A DNA stretch of 10,546 nucleotides, taken from the NCBI GenBank assembly GCA_937894955.1, contig CALAXO010000143.1, positions 1 to 10,546 on the forward strand, given 5' to 3'. Below are positions 1-6,032 of this stretch, in pieces. The position numbers and the translations under genes were made by a program. The notes beneath the pieces are model-generated. The model was not told the DNA's origin. It saw only the letters and a program-made list of their open reading frames with translations, and did not search any database. This DNA is from an uncultured Clostridia bacterium. GTDB lineage: Bacteria > Bacillota > Clostridia > Christensenellales > CAG-138. How positions within the stretch are numbered: the stretch's first letter is position 1; every line of letters starts with the position of its first letter.

Positions 1-663
1 GCTTGTCAGCTTGTTGCTCGGAGTTTTGTAGCCGATGCTGTCGTTTTCGTCCTTTATTTCGATATAGGCAATCGGATATATCTGCTCTGCAAGATACCCG
101 ACCCGTATCCCGCGATATTCATTCGCAGGCAAATATGGATAGTTCACGTTCAAAAGCCTGTGGCTTTCCGTTAAACAGCCAATGAACAACTCAATATTGC
201 TGCAAAAATGAACCGCCGCATCATCAAAATAGTCAGTACCGAGCGTATCTCTTGAAACCGCAACGGCGCGGTAACCGAGCATTGCCGCCTCCTCCGCAGC
301 GGAAACTGTGCCGGAATACAGCACGTCCGTGCCGAGGTTCGGCGCCTGATTGATTCCGGAAATCACAATATCCGGCTCGGCGGAAAGGTTGCCGAGTGCA
401 ACGCGTACACAATCCGCAGGTGTGCCGTCAACCCAAAATGCGGTTACGGGTTTCAATTCCCGTTCGGATTTTTTCGCATCAGCGTCAAATACCGTAACCC
501 TTTCCGCATGCAGCAGTCTTCTCAAAGTCAACCCGTGTCCGACCGCACTCTGATTCTCCTTCGGTGCGCAAACAAACACATCATGCTCTTTGCGCAGTTC
601 CCGAACCAGCGCGGCGATGCCGGGCGCGGTATATCCGTCATCATTAACAACAAGAATATTCAT
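1..663 (-). CDS. surE: SurE 5'-nucleotidase, C-terminal end beyond the window
   Basis: SurE is a metal-dependent survival-protein phosphatase that removes the phosphate from nucleoside 5'- (and often 3'-) monophosphates in the cytoplasm. The first 221 residues are present; the frame is open through base 1, so the C-terminus lies outside. The N-terminus MNILVVNDDGYTAPGI is the family signature. The expected metal ligands are D8, D9, S39 (in NQSAVGHGLT) and N105 (in SGINQAPNLG), and the family block YSGTVSAAEEA follows at 116-126. Start is the ATG at 663-661, which puts the NDDG motif at its usual place; no strong Shine-Dalgarno is visible before it. It lies 39 bases after the coiled-coil gene on the same strand, so it is probably cotranscribed with ruvCAB. 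Nothing looks broken. Confidence 0.96.
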   Translation of the reverse strand, partial: MNILVVNDDGYTAPGIAALVRELRKEHDVFVCAPKENQSAVGHGLTLRRLLHAERVTVFDADAKKSERELKPVTAFWVDGTPADCVRVALGNLSAEPDIVISGINQAPNLGTDVLYSGTVSAAEEAAMLGYRAVAVSRDTLGTDYFDDAAVHFCSNIELFIGCLTESHRLLNVNYPYLPANEYRGIRVGYLAEQIYPIAYIEIKDENDSIGYKTPSNKLTS

Positions 664-702
664 ACTTCTCATCTTTCGCATGTATTTTCAGTTGACGATG
701 CA

Positions 703-2121
703 TTATTTTTTCATTATATCCCTTAAAATATCGCGCAAATCCGGATCAACGGGCAAAGAGAATGTTTCCTCGCCGTTTTCCTCATCCCGATGAATCGTGA
801 GCGGTGTCCCTTCACCGATATCATACAGTTCGCCTTCCTCATCCGTATCCTCGGGGATATCCCTGCCTTCAATCGAATAAATACTTCGCATCAGCGATGC
901 CGCGCTGCTGTATTCTTCCGGAAAATCCGGTTCGGCCGAATTTGTGTTTTTGCCGTTTTCGATCTTCACCGATTTTTCGGATTCTTCCGATGTTTCGATT
1001 TGCTGATCGCCGTCATCCGCAGGAGATGCCGTTTCGGGTTTGTCTTCCGCTTCAACTTCCTCACCCGTGTGACTTTCCGGCACCCCGTTTTCCGTCGCAG
1101 AGCGAGTCGCCTGCTCTTTCGGTTCGTCCGCTGTTTCGGGATTTTCATCCTCCGCGTCTTTCGGCAGTTCCGTGTTTTCCGCATCCCGCGATTCCGCATC
1201 CGATACCGTTTCGGCATTATCGCGGGAGCAGCATGTTCTTTCGCGGCCGCACGGAGGCATTGCTTCTGCATTGTCAATGCCGCCGGCGCACTCTGTGCCT
1301 TGATCCGCTTCGTTCAAATTCGTTTCGTTCGAATTTGTTTCGCATAACGTATTTTCATCGGCGTCGTCTGCGCATTCGCCGCTGTTCACGGACTCCGCCG
1401 CGGCGGGTGCGTATTTTTCCGCATATCGTGCTTCAACCGCCGTTTCAAAATTCAATTCGGCAAGGGATTCCATTATCTGAGCATATTTCCGTGCCTGTTC
1501 AAGCGCAAGCCTTGCCTTTTCGCTCAGTGAAAAGTTCAGCTCGTCCAACTGTGCCTGTTTTTCATCGACCGCAGCCAGTGCTTCATCCATCATCGTTTCG
1601 GCATCGGCTTTCGCGCCTGCGATCAATTCCGTTGCCTCGTCAAGAGCGGTATCCGTGACCTGCCGTGCTTCCTTTTGTGCGGCATCCCGAATGCCGGCGG
1701 CATCCCGTTTTGCATCCGCAATCAGCCGGGCCGCTTCTTTTTTTGCGCTTTCAAGTGCCGCCTGCGCTTTGTTCAGAATATCCGTTCTGCGCTGCTTCGC
1801 TTCGGCATCGATTCTGTCCGCATTTGCGTTTGCTTCCTTCAATATGCGTTCACGCGTATTGTGCGCTTCGGTGAGAGCGTTCACAATTGCTTCCTGACGC
1901 AGCCTGAAATCATCCAAACGGCGTTTGGCGTTGCTCAAATCGAGCTGTGCGCCGTTCAATTCGTTTCTGAACCTGTCGCGTTCGCCGACGGTTTTGGCAA
2001 GCTCGCTTTTAACGTTTTCAATTTCAACACCCGCCGCCGCAAGCTGTGCGCGCAGCGCATCGTTTTCCTGCGCAAGTTGGGTGAGCTGCTGCTCCATCGC
2101 CTTTGTTTTTTTGCTCATCAT
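703..2121 (-). CDS. Coiled-coil protein with 11-residue repeats and acidic tail, function unknown
   Basis: I cannot name this 472-residue protein. There is no signal peptide or membrane segment. Residues 8-90 are heptad-like coiled coil rich in L, E, Q and R. Residues 93-187 follow an 11-residue (hendecad) pattern, starting ILKEANANADR, IDAEAKQRRTD, ILNKAQAALES, with one 7-residue break at 126-132. Residues about 240-398 are low-complexity and dominated by E, D, N, S and T, with six cysteines (C250, C260, C278, C291, C297, C298). Residues 400-472 look ordered again, ending VDPDLRDILRDIMKK. Alanine-rich coils of this kind occur in DivIVA-type division proteins and the F-ATPase b subunit, but the DivIVA N-terminal membrane-binding motif is not seen. 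Start is the first of two ATGs: GGAGG at 2134-2130 is 8 bases away. It sits between ruvB and surE, probably in one transcript. A structural or scaffold role is inference. Confidence 0.85.
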   Translation of the reverse strand: MMSKKTKAMEQQLTQLAQENDALRAQLAAAGVEIENVKSELAKTVGERDRFRNELNGAQLDLSNAKRRLDDFRLRQEAIVNALTEAHNTRERILKEANANADRIDAEAKQRRTDILNKAQAALESAKKEAARLIADAKRDAAGIRDAAQKEARQVTDTALDEATELIAGAKADAETMMDEALAAVDEKQAQLDELNFSLSEKARLALEQARKYAQIMESLAELNFETAVEARYAEKYAPAAAESVNSGECADDADENTLCETNSNETNLNEADQGTECAGGIDNAEAMPPCGRERTCCSRDNAETVSDAESRDAENTELPKDAEDENPETADEPKEQATRSATENGVPESHTGEEVEAEDKPETASPADDGDQQIETSEESEKSVKIENGKNTNSAEPDFPEEYSSAASLMRSIYSIEGRDIPEDTDEEGELYDIGEGTPLTIHRDEENGEETFSLPVDPDLRDILRDIMKK

Positions 2122-2129
2122 TGTGTAAC

Positions 2130-2170
2130 CCTCCGTTTTTATTTCTGCCCCCGTTCACTTCCGAACGGAG
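2130..2170 (-). promoter_or_regulatory. Candidate RBS-masking alternative hairpins before the coiled-coil gene
   Basis: Two structures compete in the RNA. Hairpin A is CCGTTC at 2168-2163, a 6-base loop, and GAACGG at 2156-2151. Hairpin B pairs CTCCGTT (2170-2164) with AACGGAG (2137-2131), which overlaps the gene's GGAGG ribosome binding site at 2134-2130; two further G-U pairs extend it. Both use bases 2168-2164, so only one can form. No U-tract follows hairpin A on this strand, so it is not a typical terminator. The pairing is seen directly; regulation is inference. Confidence 0.4.
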
Positions 2171-2209
2171 AAAAAAGCGCAACTCAGCTGAAAAGTATTT
2201 TGAATCCTT

Positions 2210-3238
2210 TCAAATGAATGAAGTCTGTCCGTTTGAGTCCTGCGGCGGAGCATAGCCCATGTGCGAATACCCCGCCGGAAGCAACACCCGCCCGCGCGGC
2301 GTACGCGCAATGAAACCGAGCCTCAGCAAATACGGTTCATAAACATCCTCGATTGTGGAGGCATCTTCGCCTGTTGCCGCTGCAATTGTATCCAATCCGA
2401 CAGGCCTTCCGCCGAATTTCACGATCATTGCCGTCAGCATGTTCCTGTCAACGGCGTCAAGCCCGAGTTCGTCTATCGCAAGCATATAAAGCCCGTTTTT
2501 TGCCGTTTCAAGGTCAATAATACCGTTTGCGCGAACCTGTGCAAAGTCGCGGACGCGCCGCAAAAGCCTGTTTGCAATTCGCGGAGTTCCTCTTGAACGC
2601 GATGCAATTTCAAGCGCACCGTCTTCCGTTATATCAATATCGAGTATGCCCGCGCTGCGAACAACGATTTCTTTCAAGTCATCCGGCGTATAGAGCTCAA
2701 GCTGTTCCTTTATTCCGAATCTGTCGCGAAGCGGTGCCGTCAAAAGACCCATTCGCGTTGTTGCACCCACAAGGGTGAATTTCGGCAGTTCAAGCCGCAG
2801 CGATCTTGCGGACGGTCCCTTGCCGATAATTATATCGTATGCAAAATCCTCCATTGCGGGATAGAGAATCTCCTCAACGTTTGCATTCAATCGGTGAATC
2901 TCGTCAATAAAAAGCACATCGCCTTCGGCAAGGTTTGAAAGCAACGCCGCAAGATCCCCCGCATGAGTTATTGCAGGGCCGCTCGTGATGCGCAGATTGC
3001 CGCCCATCTCGTTTGCTATTATTGCCGCAAGCGTCGTTTTCCCAAGCCCGGGCGGGCCGTAAAGCAGAGTGTGATCCAACGCCTCCCCGCGCAGTTTTGC
3101 GGCATGGATATAAACTCCGATATGTTCCTTAACGTTGCCCTGCCCGATATATTCCGCAAGAAAACGCGGGCGCAGACTGAACTCGCAGTTTTCATCCTCT
3201 GCAAGCATTGATGAAGTTATGAGCCTGTCGTCATCCAT
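2210..3238 (-). CDS. ruvB: Holliday junction branch-migration helicase subunit RuvB
   Basis: RuvB is the AAA+ motor ATPase that, with RuvA, drives branch migration of Holliday junctions during recombination repair in the cytoplasm. At 342 residues it is normal family length. Visible landmarks: slRPr-YIGQ at 21-33, Walker A GPPGLGKT at 61-68, Walker B LFIDEIH at 109-115 (D112, E113), the block YPAMEDFAYDIIIGKGPSAR at 126-145, sensor 1 GATTR at 158-162, LRDRFG at 170-175, sensor 2 RGTPRIANR at 216-224 with R220, and the winged-helix motif TPRGR at 313-317. Start ATG at 3238-3236 matches the usual family N-terminus (DDRLI); the nearest purine-rich site (GGAG, about 13 bases upstream) is far, so initiation may be modest. 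It lies 113 bases after ruvA on the same strand. The stop is TGA. Confidence 0.98.
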   Translation of the reverse strand: MDDDRLITSSMLAEDENCEFSLRPRFLAEYIGQGNVKEHIGVYIHAAKLRGEALDHTLLYGPPGLGKTTLAAIIANEMGGNLRITSGPAITHAGDLAALLSNLAEGDVLFIDEIHRLNANVEEILYPAMEDFAYDIIIGKGPSARSLRLELPKFTLVGATTRMGLLTAPLRDRFGIKEQLELYTPDDLKEIVVRSAGILDIDITEDGALEIASRSRGTPRIANRLLRRVRDFAQVRANGIIDLETAKNGLYMLAIDELGLDAVDRNMLTAMIVKFGGRPVGLDTIAAATGEDASTIEDVYEPYLLRLGFIARTPRGRVLLPAGYSHMGYAPPQDSNGQTSFI

Positions 3239-3250
3239 TTAAATCCCGTC

Positions 3251-3279
3251 ACTCCGTTAAATCCGACTTCCGCAAAAGC
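3251..3279 (-). repeat. Motif pair in ruvA-ruvB spacer, also found in citD-citE spacer
   Basis: Read on the minus strand, the ruvA-ruvB spacer contains GCTTTTGCGGAA (3279-3268) followed by AACGGAGT (3258-3251). The same 12-mer and the same 8-mer occur in the same order and strand in the citD-citE spacer (8543-8532 and 8528-8521), with a shorter gap between them (3 rather than 9 bases). The 8-mer contains a GGAG sequence that may serve ruvB initiation. The ruv spacer also has a weak hairpin (GCGG-ATTC arms with a 3-base bulge, 3307-3336). Shared sequence is seen; any function is unknown. Confidence 0.35.
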
Positions 3280-3351
3280 CTCCGTCAAATCTTTTTATGT
3301 TCCGCAGCGGATTCGCTTTTTCGGTGAATCTTCCGCTTCGGCGTGAAAATT

Positions 3352-3945
3352 TTATTTAGTCGTTGCACGCAGTGCCTGCATTATCATATCCTCAACGCGA
3401 TCGCAATCCGGGACGGAAGCCACTGCCCTGCCCGCACTCGCACCGTCATAGCCGAGCGCAACCAATGCCGCAACCGCTTCGGCACGCATTCCGTTATCCT
3501 GCGCCGCGTTTACGGCACCTCCTGCGAAAGCAGCCGTTGTTTCCGCCGCATCGACCTTTTCTTTCAGTTCAAGAATCACACGCGCCGCTGTTTTTTTGCC
3601 CATGCCGACAACTCCGTCAAAAGCAGCCGTGTTATCGGTCAGCACCGCAAGCGCAACATCCGACGGAGTCAGCACCGACAGCACCGCAAGCGCAGCCTTC
3701 GGGCCGATTCGCGAAACGCTTATGAGCTTTCGGAACATTGCCCGTTCCTCTGCATCAAAAAAGCCGTACAGCGCGATATTGTCCTGCGAAAGATGAAAAT
3801 GCACAAACAGCTTTGCGTTTTTTCCCTCATACAGTCTTTTCAGCGTCATTTTGCTGCAAACAAGCTCATACCCGACACCCGCCGCCTCGATAACGACTCT
3901 GTCGGCGCAAATTTCTTCTACGTTGCCCTTTATATGTGCGTACAT
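3352..3945 (-). CDS. ruvA: Holliday junction-binding subunit RuvA
   Basis: RuvA forms tetramers that hold the four-way junction open and recruit RuvB rings. At 197 residues it is typical length. The N-terminal OB-fold spans about 1-62 (MYAHIKGNV, then GVGYEL at 23-28, and LYGFF at 59-63). Two helix-hairpin-helix DNA-binding motifs follow: FRKLISVSRIGPKAAL at 71-86 and GVVGMGKKTAARVILELK at 111-128. A flexible linker at about 130-152 leads to the C-terminal RuvB-contact domain (AVAALVALGYDGASAGRAV at 157-175). In the first motif the usual glycine before IGPK is R79, a small deviation. Start ATG at 3945 has AGGGAG 7 bases upstream. The gene is 23 bases after ruvC and shares its transcript. Confidence 0.97.
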   Translation of the reverse strand: MYAHIKGNVEEICADRVVIEAAGVGYELVCSKMTLKRLYEGKNAKLFVHFHLSQDNIALYGFFDAEERAMFRKLISVSRIGPKAALAVLSVLTPSDVALAVLTDNTAAFDGVVGMGKKTAARVILELKEKVDAAETTAAFAGGAVNAAQDNGMRAEAVAALVALGYDGASAGRAVASVPDCDRVEDMIMQALRATTK

Positions 3946-3968
3946 ATTTATGCTCCCTGCAAAAAACG

Positions 3969-4466
3969 TTATTTGATGCGGAATTGTTCAACCATCGGTC
4001 CGAGCGCGTTCGCATGGCAGAGTGCCGCCCCGAGCGCATCGGCAGCATCATCCGGCTTCGGAATCTTTTGCAATTTTAAAAGAAGCTTGACCATTGTCTG
4101 CATTTGCAGCTTGTCCGCATGGCCGTCCCCGGTGACGCTTTGCTTAATCTGCATCGGAGTATATTCATAGAGCGGGAGCCCCGCCTGCTGAGCGGCCGTT
4201 ATTGCAACGCCCCTTGCCGCCGCAACCTGCAATGCCGTTGTTGTGTTGCGATAGAAAAAAAGCTCCTCAAACGCAACATGATCGGGACGATAACGCTCAA
4301 TCAGAAATCTTGTGCCCGCATAGAGCCGCTCCAACCTCTCGGGAAAGGTCATTTTCGGAGTTGTTTCAACAACCCCGTAATCAATAACGCAAATCTTGCC
4401 GCGTTCGGCTTCAACCGCACCGTAACCGAGTATCGCATACCCGGGATCAATGCCCAAAATAATCAT
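3969..4466 (-). CDS. ruvC: Holliday junction endonuclease RuvC
   Basis: RuvC is the dimeric, Mg-dependent nuclease that cuts Holliday junctions symmetrically, completing the job of RuvAB. At 165 residues it is normal length. The RNase H-like catalytic acids are visible: D7 in MIILGIDPGYAILGYG, E67 in VAFEELFF, and D140 and D143 in PDDAADALGAA. The conserved helix block ALQVAAARGVAI is at 78-89 and EYTPMQIKQSVTGDGHADK at 101-119. Start ATG at 4466 has GGGTGA about 6 bases upstream. It is the first gene of the ruvC-ruvA-ruvB cluster and lies about 75 bases downstream of a good promoter. I found no LexA-type GAAC-N4-GTTC site near that promoter, so SOS control is not shown by the sequence. Confidence 0.98.
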   Translation of the reverse strand: MIILGIDPGYAILGYGAVEAERGKICVIDYGVVETTPKMTFPERLERLYAGTRFLIERYRPDHVAFEELFFYRNTTTALQVAAARGVAITAAQQAGLPLYEYTPMQIKQSVTGDGHADKLQMQTMVKLLLKLQKIPKPDDAADALGAALCHANALGPMVEQFRIK

Positions 4467-4544
4467 TAACCGTCACCCGAAATATCTGCTGTTCCCGAGG
4501 AAACCGTTTATACAAGCCCTCTTTCCGCACAGTACTGCCTTTCC

Positions 4545-4579
4545 ATTATAATAATACCACTTTTCCGCAAAAATCACAA
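4545..4579 (-). promoter_or_regulatory. Sigma-A-like promoter for ruvC-ruvA-ruvB
   Basis: On the minus strand a -35 box TTGTGA (4579-4574, 4 of 6 matches) is followed after 17 bases by TATTAT (4556-4551, 5 of 6). A second, perfect TATAAT abuts it at 4550-4545 but has no good -35 at the right distance. The start point would be near 4540, leaving a leader of about 75 bases before ruvC. It lies inside the divergent region, with no gene between it and ruvC. Confidence 0.6.
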
Positions 4580-4580
4580 T

Positions 4581-4608
4581 ACCCGCATGTGCTGAAATAC
4601 GCACGGGT
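4581..4608. promoter_or_regulatory. Interrupted dyad between the divergent promoters
   Basis: ACCC (4581-4584) and GTGC (4589-4592) pair with GCAC (4601-4604) and GGGT (4605-4608), with a 4-base insertion in the left arm and an 8-base centre. It lies between the -35 box of the ruvC promoter (ends 4579) and that of the amidohydrolase promoter (starts 4624), a position suited to an operator serving either promoter. No regulator gene is adjacent. The dyad is imperfect, so this is only a candidate. Confidence 0.3.
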
Positions 4609-4623
4609 GAAACAAATCCGCAG

Positions 4624-4652
4624 TTTACTTCCCGTTCTTTCGGGAGTATAAT
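4624..4652 (+). promoter_or_regulatory. Sigma-A-like promoter for the M20 amidohydrolase gene
   Basis: TTTACT at 4624-4629 (4 of 6 matches to TTGACA) and a perfect TATAAT at 4647-4652 are separated by exactly 17 bases. The spacer itself holds a short hairpin, TCCCG-N6-CGGGA (4630-4645), which could be an operator half-site pair. Transcription would start near 4659, giving a leader of about 90 bases. Confidence 0.65.
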
Positions 4653-4685
4653 TATTTCTGCCGAAACAGGCATGGGATTTATGTC

Positions 4686-4719
4686 CCGTTTCCGAAACGG
4701 ATTTTCTGTTTCCGACAGA
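4686..4719 (+). promoter_or_regulatory. Two adjacent palindromes in the amidohydrolase leader
   Basis: CCGTTTCCGAAACGG (4686-4700) is a perfect 7-bp inverted repeat around one base. TCTGT-N5-ACAGA (4705-4719) follows five bases later, with GTTTCCG as part of both. They sit between the predicted transcript start and the ribosome binding site (GAGGTG, 4734-4739). They may be operators or weak RNA hairpins; no U-tract follows, so a terminator is unlikely. Confidence 0.35.
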
Positions 4720-4747
4720 TATTATTCAACATTGAGGTGTTTCCGCA

Positions 4748-5890
4748 ATGGATAAAGATATTCTTAAATCTGCCGCAGAACTTCGGCATCGGCTTCACCG
4801 ATGTGCGGAGCTTTCCGGGCAGGAAAAGCAAACAAAAGCAATGCTTATTGATTTCCTCCGCACGCACACTTCGCTTGAGCTGCATGATATGGGTGCATGG
4901 TTCTATGCCGTATACAGAGCTCCGTTGAATGCCCAAACGGAGTCCGCCCCGAAACGCCGAATTGCATTCCGTGCGGATTTTGACGCGCTTCCGATCGGGG
5001 ATGACCCCGCGCTTCCCTATGCTTCCGAAAACCGCGGCGTTGCGCATAAATGCGGACACGACGGCCACAGTGCCGCGCTTTGCGCACTTGCGGTGGAAAT
5101 TGACCGCCATGGCTGCCGCAGCGATATCCTCTTTCTTTTTCAACATGCGGAGGAAACAGGCTGCGGTGCTCCCGTCTGCCAAAAGATGATAACGGATGAA
5201 AAACCGGACATTATTTTCGGCTGGCACAATATGCCGGGATTTCCCGCCGGTTCGGTCGCGGTGCACGACGGCACGGCAGCATTTGCCTCACGCGGGCTTG
5301 TGCTGAGTTTTTTCGGAAAAAGCTCACACGCTTCCCAACCCGAAAACGGGCATAATCCCGCCCGTGCAATATCAAAGCTGATAATTGATATTCCCGAACT
5401 GACCGCAAGGGAGGATCATCGCGGCATTGTTATGGCAACGGTCGTTTGCGTGCGCATAGGCGAGGAAGCATTCGGCACGAATGCGGGCTTTGGGCAGCTC
5501 ATGCTGACAATACGCGCCGAGTTCGAATCCGAACTTGATGCGCTGGATGCCGAGATATGTGCACGAGCCCGCGCATATGCACGACAGGATGGCATAACAA
5601 ATGTTGAAGTTCAATATCGTGACTCCTTTCCGGAAACGCGCAACACGCCCGATGCCGTTGCCGCCGTCCGCAAAGCGCGGCTTGAATGCGGACTTCCGGA
5701 AGCACACTGGAATGAACCGTTCAGAAGTTCCGAAGATTTCGGCTGTTACACAAAGCTCACAAGCGGCGCGTTGTTCTATATCGGATGCGGCACCCGTCAT
5801 GCAAAGCTTCATACCCGCGAATATGATTTTAACGATGAAATAATCGAGCCCGCCGTGGACATGATGTTCCGATTGGCTCAGGACGCATAA
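4748..5890 (+). CDS. M20-family metal-dependent amidohydrolase/deacylase
   Basis: This 380-residue cytoplasmic enzyme belongs to the M20 peptidase/amidohydrolase superfamily (M20D-like: hippuricase, N-acyl-amino-acid and N-acetyl-diaminopimelate deacetylases), which hydrolyses N-acyl amide bonds using two divalent metals. The first catalytic block is RADFDALPI at 75-83 and HKCGHDGHSAALCAL at 100-114 (C102, H104 as likely ligands). FQHAEE at 131-136 carries the catalytic Glu pair, GWHNMPGFPAG at 158-168 gives H160, the lid-domain motif SSHASQPENGHNPA spans 192-205, and H355 (KLHTREYDFND) is the C-terminal ligand. No signal peptide. Start ATG at 4748 has GAGGTG 8 bases upstream. It has its own promoter and terminator and is the only plus-strand gene, so context does not reveal the substrate. 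A specific name such as dapL-pathway deacetylase would be a guess. Confidence 0.9.
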   Translation: MDKDILKSAAELRHRLHRCAELSGQEKQTKAMLIDFLRTHTSLELHDMGAWFYAVYRAPLNAQTESAPKRRIAFRADFDALPIGDDPALPYASENRGVAHKCGHDGHSAALCALAVEIDRHGCRSDILFLFQHAEETGCGAPVCQKMITDEKPDIIFGWHNMPGFPAGSVAVHDGTAAFASRGLVLSFFGKSSHASQPENGHNPARAISKLIIDIPELTAREDHRGIVMATVVCVRIGEEAFGTNAGFGQLMLTIRAEFESELDALDAEICARARAYARQDGITNVEVQYRDSFPETRNTPDAVAAVRKARLECGLPEAHWNEPFRSSEDFGCYTKLTSGALFYIGCGTRHAKLHTREYDFNDEIIEPAVDMMFRLAQDA

Positions 5891-5933
5891 AACACCCCGG
5901 GCTTAAAATCGCTCGGATTCAAATGTAAAAAAG

Positions 5934-5973
5934 AACAGCCGGCGGCTCCGCAGTTTGGATACCGCCGGTTGTT
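5934..5973. terminator. Bidirectional intrinsic terminator between convergent genes
   Basis: A stem of AACAGCCGGCGG (5934-5945) against CCGCCGGTTGTT (5962-5973), complementary except for one G-T position, encloses a 16-base loop. On the plus strand it runs into TTTTTGATT, ending the amidohydrolase transcript. On the minus strand it runs into TTCTTTTTTACATT, ending the citF transcript about 60 bases past its stop. Its place between convergent genes fits a shared terminator. Confidence 0.85.
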
Positions 5974-6032
5974 TTTGATTATCAGGTCAATATGGTTATC
6001 CGGCAGTTAAGCCGCCGCATATCCCACGTTTT

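Noticed and set aside
1315..1337. Perfect 8-bp inverted repeat CAAATTCG-N7-CGAATTTG
   Set aside because: It falls inside coding DNA where a repeated Asn-Glu-Thr-Asn stretch uses similar codons, so repeat-rich coding explains it.
804..1658. Long plus-strand open frame opposite the acidic region
   Set aside because: It is antisense to the coiled-coil gene; the biased Glu/Asp/Ala codons there remove stops on the other strand. The predicted product is R, P, F and C rich with no domain.
2151..2168. Intrinsic terminator after ruvB
   Set aside because: The hairpin is real, but the U-run lies before it on the minus strand, not after it.
3343..4170. 275-codon plus-strand frame over ruvA and ruvC
   Set aside because: It lies antisense to two clearly real genes and its translation resembles no known protein.
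4473..4673. 66-codon minus-strand frame between ruvC and the amidohydrolase gene
   Set aside because: It runs across the ruvC promoter and the divergent dyad, has no recognisable domain, and its composition looks like intergenic DNA read through.
4467..4747. SOS (LexA) box for the ruv operon
   Set aside because: I looked for GAAC-N4-GTTC around the ruvC promoter and leader and found none.
6001..6014. Small hairpin CGGC-N6-GCCG after citF
   Set aside because: A 4-bp stem without a U-tract; the strong terminator at 5934-5973 explains transcript ending.
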